Shown: positions 16,497-24,976 of the stretch, piece by piece
Layout: each line of letters begins with the position of its first letter
Numbering within the stretch: position 1 is the first letter of the stretch
DNA from: JACVRN01 sp036403815
GTDB lineage: Bacteria > Acidobacteriota > Blastocatellia > Pyrinomonadales > Pyrinomonadaceae
NCBI GenBank assembly: GCA_036403815.1
Contig: DASWQH010000061.1
Span: 62,001-126,000, forward strand
Direction of reading: 5' to 3'
DNA: 64,000 bases
The notes under the pieces: generated by a model
The model's database searches: none
Told to the model about the DNA's origin: nothing
What the model saw: only the letters and a program-made list of their open reading frames with translations
Translations under genes and position numbers: made by a program

Positions 16497-16621
16497 GAGA
16501 GGCGAGCCAATCTTTTACCTCACCACACTTTTCGGATGGAGGCTACCTTTCAGCTTCTTGCCTCAAAAACATTCGTCCTGCCTCAAAAGTCGGCCTGATT
16601 ATGGCCTATTGAGGCAAAGCC

Positions 16622-16648
16622 CCTCTAGCCTCTGACCTCTAACCTCTA
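16622..16648. repeat. Remainder of the right arm of the GAGGTTA hairpin
   Basis: CCTCTAGCC (transposon target duplicate) continues as TCTGACCTCTAACCTCT. It pairs with the arm at 13012-13040, which is now 3.6 kb away. Confidence 0.9.
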
Positions 16649-16682
16649 TTTTTTCTCTTATTTTTCCCTTATAATCACTCCC

Positions 16683-17027
16683 GTGCATTATCTTTTGCGA
16701 ACTCTCAAGAATCTACTCTTCTGGTCATACGGGCGCAGCACCTGGCAGTACGACGTTTTGTGCGCGCTTATACTGGCCTTTATCTTCCTGACCCCTCAAG
16801 CCTGGTTCCGTACAGGCGAACTCAGGCAGACAGAGGTGCATCCAACACCTTCTGCCCGCGCGTATGTGCTTGTAGAGCCGGGTATGAAGACCGATCAAGT
16901 TGATAAAGCGGAACTGGAACAGCACGTGCGTAGCGTGACGGGGAGACCCGAAGCCACGGTCACGGGCTGGCGCGAGCGGCGCGATGAGCAGGGTCGCATA
17001 GTCGGCTTTGAGGTTGACATACGCTAG
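16683..17027 (+). CDS. Single-span membrane protein of unknown function
   Basis: 114 residues from GTG 16683. One membrane helix is near 24-42 (YDVLCALILAFIFLTPQAW). The C-terminal region (HPTPSARAYVLVEPG..., then VTGWRERRDEQGRIVGFEVDIR) is mixed alpha/beta and probably periplasmic. No family was recognised. It lies 61 bp after the transposon and 68 bp before a LolA-like gene, with which it may be co-transcribed. Confidence 0.6.
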   Translation: MHYLLRTLKNLLFWSYGRSTWQYDVLCALILAFIFLTPQAWFRTGELRQTEVHPTPSARAYVLVEPGMKTDQVDKAELEQHVRSVTGRPEATVTGWRERRDEQGRIVGFEVDIR

Positions 17028-17095
17028 CCATCCTTTATAATCGCCCGGTTTGCAAGACTTTCGGGCGGGAGTCTGGATTTTTAGAAGGAGTTTGT

Positions 17096-17797
17096 ATGAA
17101 GAAGCTTATTCCCCTTAGCCTCGCAGTTATAGTGCTTTTGACAGGCTTAATGGGTAGTTCCCCCACCAACGCCAACGCGCAAGGCGCAGGCGTAGTTAGT
17201 GCCATTCTGAACCGCATGGAGCGTAATCGCCAGAGTATGCGTAGCCTTCGTGCCTCTGTCAGCATGGAAAAATTCAATGTCCAGCTTGGGGATAAAGACA
17301 AATACGAGGGCGTAATGGCTTATATGCCTGCTGTCGGACGTAATGCTTACGTTCGCATCGAATGGCAGAAGCCCAGACGCGAGATTTTAACCGTTGCCGA
17401 CGGCCAGTATCAACTTTATAACCAGCGCCAGAATACCGTTTGGGAAGGCAACGCCCGTTCAGCTTCAAGTAAGAATAAAGTCAGCGGCGTGCTGGGCTTT
17501 TTGAATATGTCTGGCGCACAGCTTAAATCCAGCTTCAACGCGGATTACCTTGGCGAAGAGAGTCTATGGGGCGGCGTTAATACTTCGCACCTGAAGATTG
17601 TGCCTAGAGGCGGAGCAAGCTACAAGTACGCGGAAATCTGGGTGGACAGTAGCGGCATGCTCATTCAGGCGAAGGTCGTAGAGAAGAATGACGACTACAC
17701 TGCTGTGCGACTGTTGAACCCGCAAAAGAACGTAGGTGTTTCAACGGACGAGTTTCGCCAGCAGTTGCCTGACAGCGTCAAGAGAGTGAAGAGCTAA
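17096..17797 (+). CDS. LolA-like outer-membrane lipoprotein-sorting protein
   Basis: 233 residues; the start follows AGAAGGAG. The signal peptide MKKLIPLSLAVIVLLTGLMG... ends near NANAQG. The mature part has LolA-family features: an early helix (ILNRMERNRQSMRSLRASVSM), YVRIEWQKPRREILTVADG and IWVDSSGMLIQAKVV. It should shuttle lipoproteins or lipids across the periplasm. A clear terminator follows. Confidence 0.8.
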   Translation: MKKLIPLSLAVIVLLTGLMGSSPTNANAQGAGVVSAILNRMERNRQSMRSLRASVSMEKFNVQLGDKDKYEGVMAYMPAVGRNAYVRIEWQKPRREILTVADGQYQLYNQRQNTVWEGNARSASSKNKVSGVLGFLNMSGAQLKSSFNADYLGEESLWGGVNTSHLKIVPRGGASYKYAEIWVDSSGMLIQAKVVEKNDDYTAVRLLNPQKNVGVSTDEFRQQLPDSVKRVKS

Positions 17798-17823
17798 CGC
17801 TCCAACTGTCGGATTTTTCGGAC

Positions 17824-17868
17824 GAAGGGTTCCGGGACTTTTAGAAGACCGGAACCCTTCCGCTTTTA
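17824..17868 (+). terminator. Rho-independent terminator after LolA-like gene
   Basis: GAAGGGTTCCGG (17824-17835) pairs with CCGGAACCCTTC (17849-17860), followed by CGCTTTTAG. Confidence 0.8.
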
Positions 17869-18032
17869 GACCGGAGCGTGCAGGTACACCTTAGACTTGC
17901 CAGACGGCACGTGTCTCGCATATCCTTTCCCGTTACATCTTTTGAGTACATGGAAGCGTCCACTGCGAGCGCGCGCGCCTTTTCTACAAAGAGCGCTCTT
18001 CGGAAAGCTTCCCGATGCGTTGATATAGATAG

Positions 18033-19058
18033 ATGAAGAGAAGCACCTTTTTAAAATGGAAATTGCGCCAGGCAAGCTTTATCACGCGCGCCCTTCTTTC
18101 CAGCAATCATCCTGTGCTGGCGCATGTCATCCCTATGCGCCGCTGCAATCTGGCCTGCGGCTACTGCAACGAATACGATAAGGTCTCAAATCCCGTCCCG
18201 CTCGACGAGATGATAAAGCGGCTTGATAAGCTTGCAGACCTTGGCACGTCCATCATCACCATTTCGGGCGGCGAGCCGCTGATGCACCCGCAGCTTGACG
18301 ACATCATTCGTCACATACGCAAGCGCGGCATGATTGCTGGACTCATTTCCAACGGCTATTACTTCACGCCCGAACGCATCGAGCGCTTGAACAAAGCCGG
18401 GCTTGATGCTTTGCAGATTAGCATCGACAACGTAGAGCCGGACGAGGTCTCTAAGAAGAGCCTCAAGAATCTGGACAGGAAGCTTCAGCATCTAGCCGAG
18501 CACGCCAACTTTCACATCAACATCAATTCCGTCATAGGCGGCGGCATCAAGACTCCCGAAGACGCGCTGACGATTGCACGTCGCGCCGTCGAGCTTGGAT
18601 TCTCAACCACGGTCGGCGTTATACACGACCACGACGGAACCTTGAAGCCCCTGACGGAAAGAGAGAAGGAAATCTTTCAGCAGGTCAAGAAGCTGGGCAA
18701 CAAGGATCATGCGCGGCTCAACTGGTTTCAGGATAACATCGCCGAAGGCAAGCCCTACGAGTGGCGTTGTCGCGCCGGAGCGCGTTACCTGTACATCTGC
18801 GAGGATGGTCTTGTTCACTGGTGCTCGCAGCAGCGCGGTTATCCAGGCACTCCGCTTGCAGATTACACTATGGAAGATTTCCATCGCGAGTATCAGTCCG
18901 AGAAGTGGTGCGCTCCGACCTGCACGCTTCAATGCGTGCATCAGGTAGGCATTCTGGATAACTGGCGCGACCCGCAGAAACTGATTCCCCTGACGGGAAG
19001 GCAGAGCGACACGGCCAAAGCGAAAGAGCCTGTTGGCGAGCTGCTCAGCGTCGAGTAG
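18033..19058 (+). CDS. Radical SAM enzyme with Cys-rich C-terminus
   Basis: 341 residues. The cluster motif CNLACGYC (Cys38, Cys42, Cys45) binds the SAM-coordinating 4Fe-4S cluster, and ISGGEPLMHP is the SAM-binding GGE motif. Seven more Cys in the C-terminal third (WRC, YICEDG, HWCSQ, KWCAPTCTLQC) suggest a SPASM/twitch-type auxiliary cluster, used by enzymes that modify peptides or proteins. The substrate is unknown. A strong terminator precedes it, so it is transcribed alone. Confidence 0.85.
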   Translation: MKRSTFLKWKLRQASFITRALLSSNHPVLAHVIPMRRCNLACGYCNEYDKVSNPVPLDEMIKRLDKLADLGTSIITISGGEPLMHPQLDDIIRHIRKRGMIAGLISNGYYFTPERIERLNKAGLDALQISIDNVEPDEVSKKSLKNLDRKLQHLAEHANFHININSVIGGGIKTPEDALTIARRAVELGFSTTVGVIHDHDGTLKPLTEREKEIFQQVKKLGNKDHARLNWFQDNIAEGKPYEWRCRAGARYLYICEDGLVHWCSQQRGYPGTPLADYTMEDFHREYQSEKWCAPTCTLQCVHQVGILDNWRDPQKLIPLTGRQSDTAKAKEPVGELLSVE

Positions 19059-19135
19059 CTGCCCTCACGAATCAAGATTAAAAGAGGCGGTGCGCGCATC
19101 CAAAACGCACTGCCTCTTTTCTCTTTTAGTGAAAC

Positions 19136-19352
19136 GTGAGGCGCGAGATAAGAATATAGTCAATGTTCCTGGCTCCGTAGGAGCCGCATGTTTATAGACT
19201 GGTGTGAGATAAGTTGAGCTAAGCTCCGTAGGAGCTTTATGTCATAGAGTCAAACATGTCGCACCTCGCGGAGCGTGAGACCTGGTTGATACGATTGACT
19301 ATAAACATCCGGCTCCTTCGGAGCTTTCATTGTTTCATCTCGCGCCTCACGT
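19136..19352. repeat. MITE-like element, copy C
   Basis: 217 bp with near-perfect ends GTGAGGCGCGAGATAAG and ATCTCGCGCCTCACGT. It contains GGCTCCGTAGGAGCC, AGCTCCGTAGGAGCT and a CTCCTTCGGAG palindrome, plus ATGTTTATAGAC and its reverse complement. The flanks TAGTGAAAC and TACTTAAGC agree at six of nine positions, a possible decayed target duplication. It accounts for most of the gap 19059-19375. Confidence 0.8.
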
Positions 19353-19375
19353 TACTTAAGCGCTGTGTTCACATC

Positions 19376-20083
19376 TCACTTAGCCTCGCTTTTGGTAATC
19401 TCGGCCAGTCGCTGTCTGGCACCCGCGCAGCGCACGTCATGTGGCAACTCTAAGCAGAGCGACCCGTTCAGAAACCTCACGTATTCAGGCAGAGCTTCGG
19501 CAGCCCGGTTGAGCTGGTCAAGCGATACCGCTATGTTAAAGGGAAGCTCGTCGTCCTGTTCTCCCATGCGCTCGGCCAGACGAAATTCCGCGAGCGCTTC
19601 ATCGAAGCGGCGTGCCGCCGCAAACTCCTGACCCAAAAGATTATGCGTGTGCGCGTCGTCTTCCAATTTTAGCGCTGCGCGGTACTCCTCTATGACGCGC
19701 TCCCCTTGACCCTGCACGCGCGCCTGATTGGCACGCGCCAGATGCGCATCAACACTACGCGAATCCATATAGAAATAGAGAGCACCAAGCGAGAGCATCA
19801 CCATTAGATAAACGAACGGCAGCGTTCGTCGCAAAGGCAGGCTGGGAGCGCGCTTTTCATTCGCGGGATTTTCAGAATCGTCGTTATCTTCTTCAGTGCT
19901 CTCTTTCGCGCGTCGGCGTCGCAGCGATAGAGCGATTAGATAAAGAGGCAAGATGATGAGAGGGAAAAAGAGCGTGCCCAGCGTCCAGAGGGTGACGGCG
20001 TAAGCATTGAAGCCGCGACGACGCGCGCTCGCAAGTACCCACGTCGAAAGAAGCGCGCAGAGCACAAACGCGACCGGCAGCAT
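19376..20083 (-). CDS. Membrane protein with TPR repeats
   Basis: 235 residues from ATG 20083. The frame opens further upstream to 20182, but that part (SPVSCLLSLLLPVS) is just a translated repeat arm, so the downstream ATG is preferred. Two or three membrane helices precede a charged linker (RRRRAKESTEEDNDDSEN). Another helix (PFVYLMVMLSLGALYFYM) then leads to tetratricopeptide repeats (HNLLGQEFAAARRFDEALAEF; ELPFNIAVSLDQLNRAAEAL). It is likely a scaffold at the inner membrane. Function is unknown. Confidence 0.7.
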   Translation of the reverse strand: MLPVAFVLCALLSTWVLASARRRGFNAYAVTLWTLGTLFFPLIILPLYLIALSLRRRRAKESTEEDNDDSENPANEKRAPSLPLRRTLPFVYLMVMLSLGALYFYMDSRSVDAHLARANQARVQGQGERVIEEYRAALKLEDDAHTHNLLGQEFAAARRFDEALAEFRLAERMGEQDDELPFNIAVSLDQLNRAAEALPEYVRFLNGSLCLELPHDVRCAGARQRLAEITKSEAK

Positions 20084-20121
20084 CAGCTCGAAAAACTGCC
20101 CGGCGGAAACTGGTAAAAGCA

Positions 20122-20196
20122 GTGACAGGAGACAGGAGACAGGAGACAAGTAAGAAGCAGTTTTCATCCCGTCACCTGTCACTTGTCACCTGTCAT
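20122..20196. repeat. Stuttered hairpin (GACAGGA units)
   Basis: GTGACAGGAGACAGGAGAC... (20122-20150) opposes GTCACCTGTCACTTGTCACC... (20171-20196). It contains the pyruvate kinase stop codon and the false N-terminus of the TPR protein. Confidence 0.8.
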
Positions 20197-21629
20197 TGCT
20201 GTGGTACGTCTTCGCCGACGCGGTGAAGCTTCATGGAGCTTGAAAGGCCAAGGCCGGAGAATTGTCCGGCCATGGCGACGATGACCTCGCCGTGCTGCGC
20301 TACTCCGGCTTCCAGAAGCGCGCGGTCGCCAGTGCGTATCATCTCCTCCGTCCGGTCGGATGTAGCATGATTGAGCGATTCGATTCCCCAGATGAGCGCC
20401 AGCTCGTTGCGTACGTCCTCTGAAGGCGTGAGCGCGACGATGCGCTGTGCGGGTCTGAGAACTGAAAGCCTGCGAGCCATCAGACCTGATTCGGTGAAGA
20501 CTGCGATAGTCTTTGCTCCCATCTCTTCGGCGGCAAAGGTTGCTGCTTCGCAAAGGGCGCGGCTGAAACGACCCGATTGCTTTCCAGACAGCACCGTGCG
20601 TGCGTGCATTGCTCCGGGTCTTCCTGTCTCTGCCGTTTCTATGATGCGCGCCATAGTTGCGACAGCCGGAACCGGGTACTGACCTATAGCCGTTTCGTTT
20701 GAAAGCATTAATACGTCAGTTCCGTCCCACACTGCATTCGCCACGTCCGTTGATTCGGCGCGCGTAGGGCGCGGACTGGAGACCATTGACTGCAACATCT
20801 GCGTGGCGGTGATGACAAGCTTTTCTGCGATGTTAGCCTGCTCTATGATGCGTTTCTGGTAGACGGGCACAAGCTCAACGCTCGTCTCTACGCCCAGGTC
20901 GCCGCGCGCCACCATGACGCCGTCCGAAGCCGCTATGACTTCATCCAGATGATCCATCGCCTCGGCCTTCTCGATTTTGGCGACGAGCGGCTGTCGGCCT
21001 CCCTGACCCTTGATAAGTTCTTTAGCCTCACGGCAATCTTCCGCGCGCCGCACAAAGGAGAGCGCGATGTAGTCTGCGCCCTGACGCACAGCCCATGTGA
21101 GGTCGCGCCTATCTTTATCCGTCAGGGAAGGAATCGGAAGCTGCACGCCCGGAAGATTGATGCCCTTACGCTCTCCCAGCGTGCCGCCGTTGATAATGCG
21201 GCAGATAACATCCGTTTCGGTCGTGCGCTCCACGCGCAGCTCAATCGCGCCATCGTCGAGCAGCAGACGCGCGCCCGGCTTCACGTCGCGCGCCATGCCC
21301 GCATAGTTGGTAGAGACTTCATGCGCGTCACCCGCCACCGAACGCGTCGTGATAGTAAAGAGCGCGTTCGTTTCCAACTGCACGGGCTGGCCGTTTTTCA
21401 AAACGCCGGTTCTAATCTTCGGCCCTGAAAGGTCTACGAGCACGGAGAGCGGGCGATGCATGGCGCGGGCTGCGGAGCGCGCACGCGCTATATTTTCCGC
21501 ATGCTCGTCCTGTGTGCCGTGCGACATGTTGATGCGCACGGCGTTGATGCCCGCAGCGATCATCGCTTCCAGTATCGCAGGCTCGCGCGACGCAGGCCCG
21601 ATAGTGGCAAGAATCTTTGCTCTTCTCAC
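20193..21629 (-). CDS. pyk: Pyruvate kinase
   Basis: 478 residues. It converts phosphoenolpyruvate and ADP to pyruvate and ATP, the last step of glycolysis. The N-terminal RRAKILATIGPAS and INAVRINMSHGT bear the substrate Arg and Asn. The active-site segment KIEKAEAMDHLDEV carries the catalytic Lys, and MVARGDLGVE the Mg ligands. ATQMLQSM follows. A C-terminal allosteric domain is present (KTIAVFTESGLMARRLSVLRP). It is full length. Its stop codon lies in a repeat arm. Confidence 0.96.
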   Translation of the reverse strand: MRRAKILATIGPASREPAILEAMIAAGINAVRINMSHGTQDEHAENIARARSAARAMHRPLSVLVDLSGPKIRTGVLKNGQPVQLETNALFTITTRSVAGDAHEVSTNYAGMARDVKPGARLLLDDGAIELRVERTTETDVICRIINGGTLGERKGINLPGVQLPIPSLTDKDRRDLTWAVRQGADYIALSFVRRAEDCREAKELIKGQGGRQPLVAKIEKAEAMDHLDEVIAASDGVMVARGDLGVETSVELVPVYQKRIIEQANIAEKLVITATQMLQSMVSSPRPTRAESTDVANAVWDGTDVLMLSNETAIGQYPVPAVATMARIIETAETGRPGAMHARTVLSGKQSGRFSRALCEAATFAAEEMGAKTIAVFTESGLMARRLSVLRPAQRIVALTPSEDVRNELALIWGIESLNHATSDRTEEMIRTGDRALLEAGVAQHGEVIVAMAGQFSGLGLSSSMKLHRVGEDVPQQ

Positions 21630-21716
21630 AACACTTCCCCTTGGTTAGGCATATGATTTGATTAAGAGACCGCGCTTATTATCAACCATGACAGGGCTTT
21701 GAACAAACCAGCAAAG

Positions 21717-21779
21717 GAATTGATTCATTGATTCATTTCTACATTGAATCAATGAACCGATGAACAAATGAATCAATTC
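21717..21779. repeat. Stuttered hairpin (TTCATTGA units)
   Basis: GAATTGATTCATTGATTCAT opposes a longer arm, GAATCAATGAACCGATGAAC then AAATGAATCAATTC. It fills the gap between pyk and the ICMT-like gene. Confidence 0.75.
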
Positions 21780-21781
21780 TT

Positions 21782-22384
21782 TTAATAGATTCCGGGAATG
21801 ATGGCGGGAACGCGTGACGAGTAGTCTTCAAACTCCTGCCCGAACTCTTCGCGCAGGAGTTTCTCTTCGCTGTGGACGCGTATGAGTGTGCCTGCGAGGA
21901 AGACTATCACTCCTAGTAGAAGACCTGCCCAGTGGCTCATGGCGAGACCTGTGGCGATGAGCATCCCCAGCATCCCTGTGTAGATGGGATTGCGCACGAT
22001 TCTGTACGGGCCTTCGGTGACGAGCTTGTGGCCTTCGACGACGCGCGCGGCAAAGCTCCATTGCCTGCCCAGTGTCCTGACCGCCGCCATCACAAACCAG
22101 ACCGAACCAACTGCGAGCGTGATTGTCAGAACGGCCAGGGCGATTTCGAGCGGCCTGCTCATGCGCACGATGGGCGAGAAGTACGGGCGACGCACGCCCC
22201 AGACTAAGGAATAGGATAGACCTTGAATGACAATGCCTAAGATGGATGCGCGCTCGCGCTTACGCTCGACCGCAGCGGTTGCCGCAGGTTTCTTCCGGAA
22301 GATAAAGACGGCGGCAAACGTCATCCAGCACAGTATGACGACGGCGAACACGATGGTCGGCAAAGGATCAAGAGTGATCTGCAT
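21782..22384 (-). CDS. Isoprenylcysteine carboxylmethyltransferase-like protein
   Basis: 200 residues with four to five membrane helices. The signature GPYRIVRNPIYTGML and a later HSEEKLLREEFGQEFEDY fit the ICMT/PEMT methyltransferase fold, which binds SAM at the membrane face. In bacteria the substrate is generally unknown (phospholipid or small molecule). It runs in the same direction as the TMEM175-like gene 71 bp upstream. Confidence 0.8.
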   Translation of the reverse strand: MQITLDPLPTIVFAVVILCWMTFAAVFIFRKKPAATAAVERKRERASILGIVIQGLSYSLVWGVRRPYFSPIVRMSRPLEIALAVLTITLAVGSVWFVMAAVRTLGRQWSFAARVVEGHKLVTEGPYRIVRNPIYTGMLGMLIATGLAMSHWAGLLLGVIVFLAGTLIRVHSEEKLLREEFGQEFEDYSSRVPAIIPGIY

Positions 22385-22455
22385 GATTAGCTAAGGAGCC
22401 GGGAGGCGATTCAAGTTAAGCCTTGAGCCTGTTTCACCTGAGTACACAAAAGCTT

Positions 22456-23226
22456 TCAAGCTGCTTCGGGACTGCCTTCCTCCGAAGTTTTCTCCAGCCT
22501 ACGTCTACGCCTGCCCATAATTATTCCGTGAACGGTCTGCACCGGCCCGATGAGCCAGTAAGCCAGCATTGAAAGGGGGATGAATTTTCGCCCGCCAAAT
22601 AATGCGACAGCTATGGAAAGAACACCTATAGCAACATTGAGGGAGTAGTCCTGCATCTGCGTTCGTGTGTCGTAGATTTCGAGCTCGTTCAACTCAAGCG
22701 CACTACGTTTGCGATAGGCGTGAAAGTAAAGAAGCACGAAGATAAGGAAGACTGCTGTAAAGCCTATGCCGAAGATAATCATAACGGCTGGCACCTGCTC
22801 GTTTGTGATTATAGGCTCAACTTCACCATTCGCCCCTCGAATCGTGCCGTGGCCTGTGAAGGAGCTGAACGCAAGATTCCAGACGAACTTCAAAGGGTAA
22901 ACATAAAAGAGGACGACGAAAAGCAGTAGACCGTTTATCCAGACGGTGAAATTGTCCTGCAAGCCGTAACGCCGGAAAAACTTGTACTGCTCGAACCAGA
23001 CGTGAAAGAGCATAGCGAAGGTGATGGCAAAGGCTATGAAGCCTCGCATCATCTCCATCAGTTCTGTGAATGTCTTCGGAACTTCCAAAGAGACGATGAG
23101 CAATGTGACGGCAAAGGCCAGCACCGCATCGCTGAAAGCCTCTATACGCCCAATCTCGCCCACACCGCGAAGACGAAAACCCTTATTCGCCGCCGCATCC
23201 ATTTTCAACAACTTATCACGAATCAT
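22456..23226 (-). CDS. TMEM175-family potassium channel-like protein
   Basis: 256 residues. The signature IEAFSDAVLAFAVTLLIVSL in helix 1 is the FSDxxxxxA motif that lines the pore of TMEM175 (DUF1211) channels. HVWFEQYKFFRRYGL follows helix 2. About six membrane helices are present, as in the bacterial homotetramers. It probably conducts K+ in the inner membrane. The C-terminal tail is basic. Confidence 0.82.
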   Translation of the reverse strand: MIRDKLLKMDAAANKGFRLRGVGEIGRIEAFSDAVLAFAVTLLIVSLEVPKTFTELMEMMRGFIAFAITFAMLFHVWFEQYKFFRRYGLQDNFTVWINGLLLFVVLFYVYPLKFVWNLAFSSFTGHGTIRGANGEVEPIITNEQVPAVMIIFGIGFTAVFLIFVLLYFHAYRKRSALELNELEIYDTRTQMQDYSLNVAIGVLSIAVALFGGRKFIPLSMLAYWLIGPVQTVHGIIMGRRRRRLEKTSEEGSPEAA

Positions 23227-23242
23227 TGGAAGATACTTTCAT

Positions 23243-23315
23243 AGAGGTCAGAGGACAGAGGTTAGAGGTCAGTGAAATGCTTTAACTAGCCTCTGACCTC
23301 TGTCCTCTAGCCTCT
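23243..23315. repeat. Stuttered hairpin (GAGGTCA units)
   Basis: The left arm 23243-23272 and right arm 23286-23315 are inverse complements built of GAGGTCA/GAGGTTA/GAGGACA. The arm supplies the TAG stop of the tlpA-like gene. Confidence 0.85.
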
Positions 23316-23934
23316 ATTCCTTCATGGCTGATTGAATGGCCTGTTCCAGTTCGGCGGGCATCGTCTGGTCGTAACCTATGAAGTGCTTGACCAGCCGCCC
23401 CTTTCTATCAAAGACTATGGTCTGCGGGATGACATCGTTGTCGCCCAGGTATAGATTGACCAGCTCCGTGTCCGGATAACCGAGCGAGTATTGAATGCGA
23501 TAGCTGCGAACGAACTCAGGCACTTTCGGGCGGTCTTCCGCGCCGCCGACGTTGAGGCCGACGATGTTCAATCCTTGAGCGCCGAAGCGACGCTGCAATT
23601 CTATGAGCTGCGGAATCTCTTCGCGGCACGGCGGGCAATAGGTAGCCCAGAAATCCAGCACCAGTACTTTCCCCGCATAATCAGCCATCTTCATACGGCG
23701 ACCGTCCAGCAGGGTAAAGCCATACTGGCTCGCGTTCGCTGTAGAAGAAGAAGCGGGCGGCATAGGATACTGCGAGCGCGGAGCGCGATTTCCCGCAGGC
23801 GTGTTGCCGCTTGTTTGCGCGGTCTGCGAGGCGCTATCCCCGCAGGCGTTTATCAACAGAACAGAGAGCGCCAGAAATAGTCCCGGCATTATGCGGGATG
23901 CTGTAAAAGCTTTGAACAAGCTCTGCATCTTCAT
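23314..23934 (-). CDS. TlpA/ResA-type thioredoxin lipoprotein
   Basis: 206 residues. The lipobox LLINAC puts the lipid on Cys31. The thioredoxin fold has DFWATYCPPCREEIPQL with active Cys100-Pro-Pro-Cys103, and a cis-Pro region, DVIPQTIVFD. It should reduce disulfides in periplasmic proteins, as TlpA/ResA do for cytochrome c maturation. The Ser/Pro-rich linker (about 35-68) tethers it to the membrane. yacG lies 9 bp upstream on the same strand. Confidence 0.88.
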   Translation of the reverse strand: MKMQSLFKAFTASRIMPGLFLALSVLLINACGDSASQTAQTSGNTPAGNRAPRSQYPMPPASSSTANASQYGFTLLDGRRMKMADYAGKVLVLDFWATYCPPCREEIPQLIELQRRFGAQGLNIVGLNVGGAEDRPKVPEFVRSYRIQYSLGYPDTELVNLYLGDNDVIPQTIVFDRKGRLVKHFIGYDQTMPAELEQAIQSAMKE

Positions 23935-23943
23935 TGAGCTTCG

Positions 23944-24144
23944 CTATTCCTCTTCAAGAGGAGGAGTCTCATTTAAGGGGTGTTCGGCTGACTCTGCATC
24001 GGGTAAAGGGGTCTCCGGGCCGGGCACGCGATATTCCCCGTTAGCCCAGCGGCCAAAATCTATCAGCTTGCAGCGTTCGGAACAGAAAGGGCGATAGGGA
24101 TTGTCTTGCCACTTAACTGGCTCACCGCAGGTTGGACACTTCAT
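23944..24144 (-). CDS. yacG: DNA gyrase inhibitor YacG-like zinc protein
   Basis: 66 residues. Four Cys ligands are CPTC (Cys3, Cys6) and FCSERC (Cys21, Cys25), followed by KLIDFGRWANGEY, the YacG hallmark. YacG binds zinc and inhibits gyrase by contacting GyrB. The acidic Pro-rich tail matches the disordered tail of the family. In many bacteria it is next to coaE, but here it precedes a tlpA-like gene. Confidence 0.88.
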   Translation of the reverse strand: MKCPTCGEPVKWQDNPYRPFCSERCKLIDFGRWANGEYRVPGPETPLPDAESAEHPLNETPPLEEE

Positions 24145-24259
24145 AAGGCAAAATTAAAAAGGTAAAAGGAAAAATGGAAGAAGGCTAAAAGCATCTATAG
24201 ATGCTTTATCTGTAAAAGTGGCTTCAGCCTCACTTTTGCATTTTTAATTTTGCCTTTTA
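24145..24259. repeat. AT-rich hairpin (AAAAGGTAAAAGG type)
   Basis: The left arm AAGGCAAAATTAAAAAGG and right arm TTTTTAATTTTGCCTTTT flank an inner palindrome AAAGCATCTATAGATGCTTT and a GTGGCTTCAGCCTCAC hairpin. It fills the space between yacG and the Crp/Fnr gene. Confidence 0.75.
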
Positions 24260-24265
24260 CATTCT

Positions 24266-24976
24266 TTAGAGTACCGCGAGCGATTCGGGACGCTTAATCA
24301 GAATCTTTCGATTGACGAAATCAATGATACCTTCGCGGCGCATCTCGTTCAAGCGCACGGTCACGCTCTCGCGCGTAGAGCCTACGATTGAAGCTATCTC
24401 CCTGTGAGGCAGGGGAATATCTATCAATACGCCCTCGGTTTCGTTGACGCCGTAGCGTTTGGAAAAATCCACTAGCAGCTTGTCCAGACGAGCCGGAATC
24501 GCGTCCAGGGCAAAATCTGCGACTCTTCGCTCTGCGCGTGCCAGGCGTTGACCGATAAGACGGAAGGTGTAATCATAAAGTTCGTGGCTTTCGGCCATCC
24601 CCCTTTTGAACTCCCCCACAGGAATACGCACGACGCGAGAGTGCTCGTACGCGACGGCGCAATTTTCGCGCTGGCCGTCGGCATAGAGCGCCGAGTCGCC
24701 GAAGAGCGAACCGGCGGGAAGAATGTCTATCACGGCCTCGCGCAGCGTTCCCTTTTCAATGCGGCACAGTTTGACGCGGCCACGCTCTATAACGTAGAGC
24801 GCGTCGGCCTCGTCGCCTGAACGATAGATGAATCGACGGCGGCGAAAGTCATAGGCGGTTGATGTGGGGGCTAGACGTGCGAGCAGGGGGTCGCTCAAAG
24901 TTGAGCCGAAATTCGATTCGCGTATGATTTCGGCACGCTCCTCCACTGTAAGATCACAGGCGCGTTTGGCTGACAT
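24266..24976 (-). CDS. Crp/Fnr-family transcription regulator
   Basis: 236 residues. A cyclic-nucleotide-binding-type beta barrel covers about 25-140 (YRSGDEADALYVIERGRVKL; LFGDSALYADGQRENCAVA). A dimer helix is next, then a winged helix with REIASIVGSTRESVTVRLNEM. There is no N-terminal Cys cluster like FNR, so it is not obviously an Fe-S oxygen sensor. The effector is unknown. It is divergent from the response regulator-GGDEF gene. Confidence 0.88.
   Translation of the reverse strand: MSAKRACDLTVEERAEIIRESNFGSTLSDPLLARLAPTSTAYDFRRRRFIYRSGDEADALYVIERGRVKLCRIEKGTLREAVIDILPAGSLFGDSALYADGQRENCAVAYEHSRVVRIPVGEFKRGMAESHELYDYTFRLIGQRLARAERRVADFALDAIPARLDKLLVDFSKRYGVNETEGVLIDIPLPHREIASIVGSTRESVTVRLNEMRREGIIDFVNRKILIKRPESLAVL

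Larger units (their letters stand above)
13240..16621. mobile_element. IS4-like transposon with cargo (15-bp TIR, 9-bp TSD)
   Basis: 3,382 bp. Both ends carry the perfect 15-bp inverted repeat GGCTTTGCCTCAATA (13240-13254; complement at 16607-16621). Flanking target duplications CCTCTAGCC are at 13231-13239 and 16622-16630. Extra TGCCTCAA boxes near both ends (about 13289, 16559 and 16579) probably bind transposase. The contents are a tiny ORF, a SWIM/DDE transposase (minus strand), a 57-residue ORF (minus), a probable small RNA (plus) and a cargo gene (plus). The intact ends, exact duplication and open transposase suggest a recent insertion. Confidence 0.93.
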
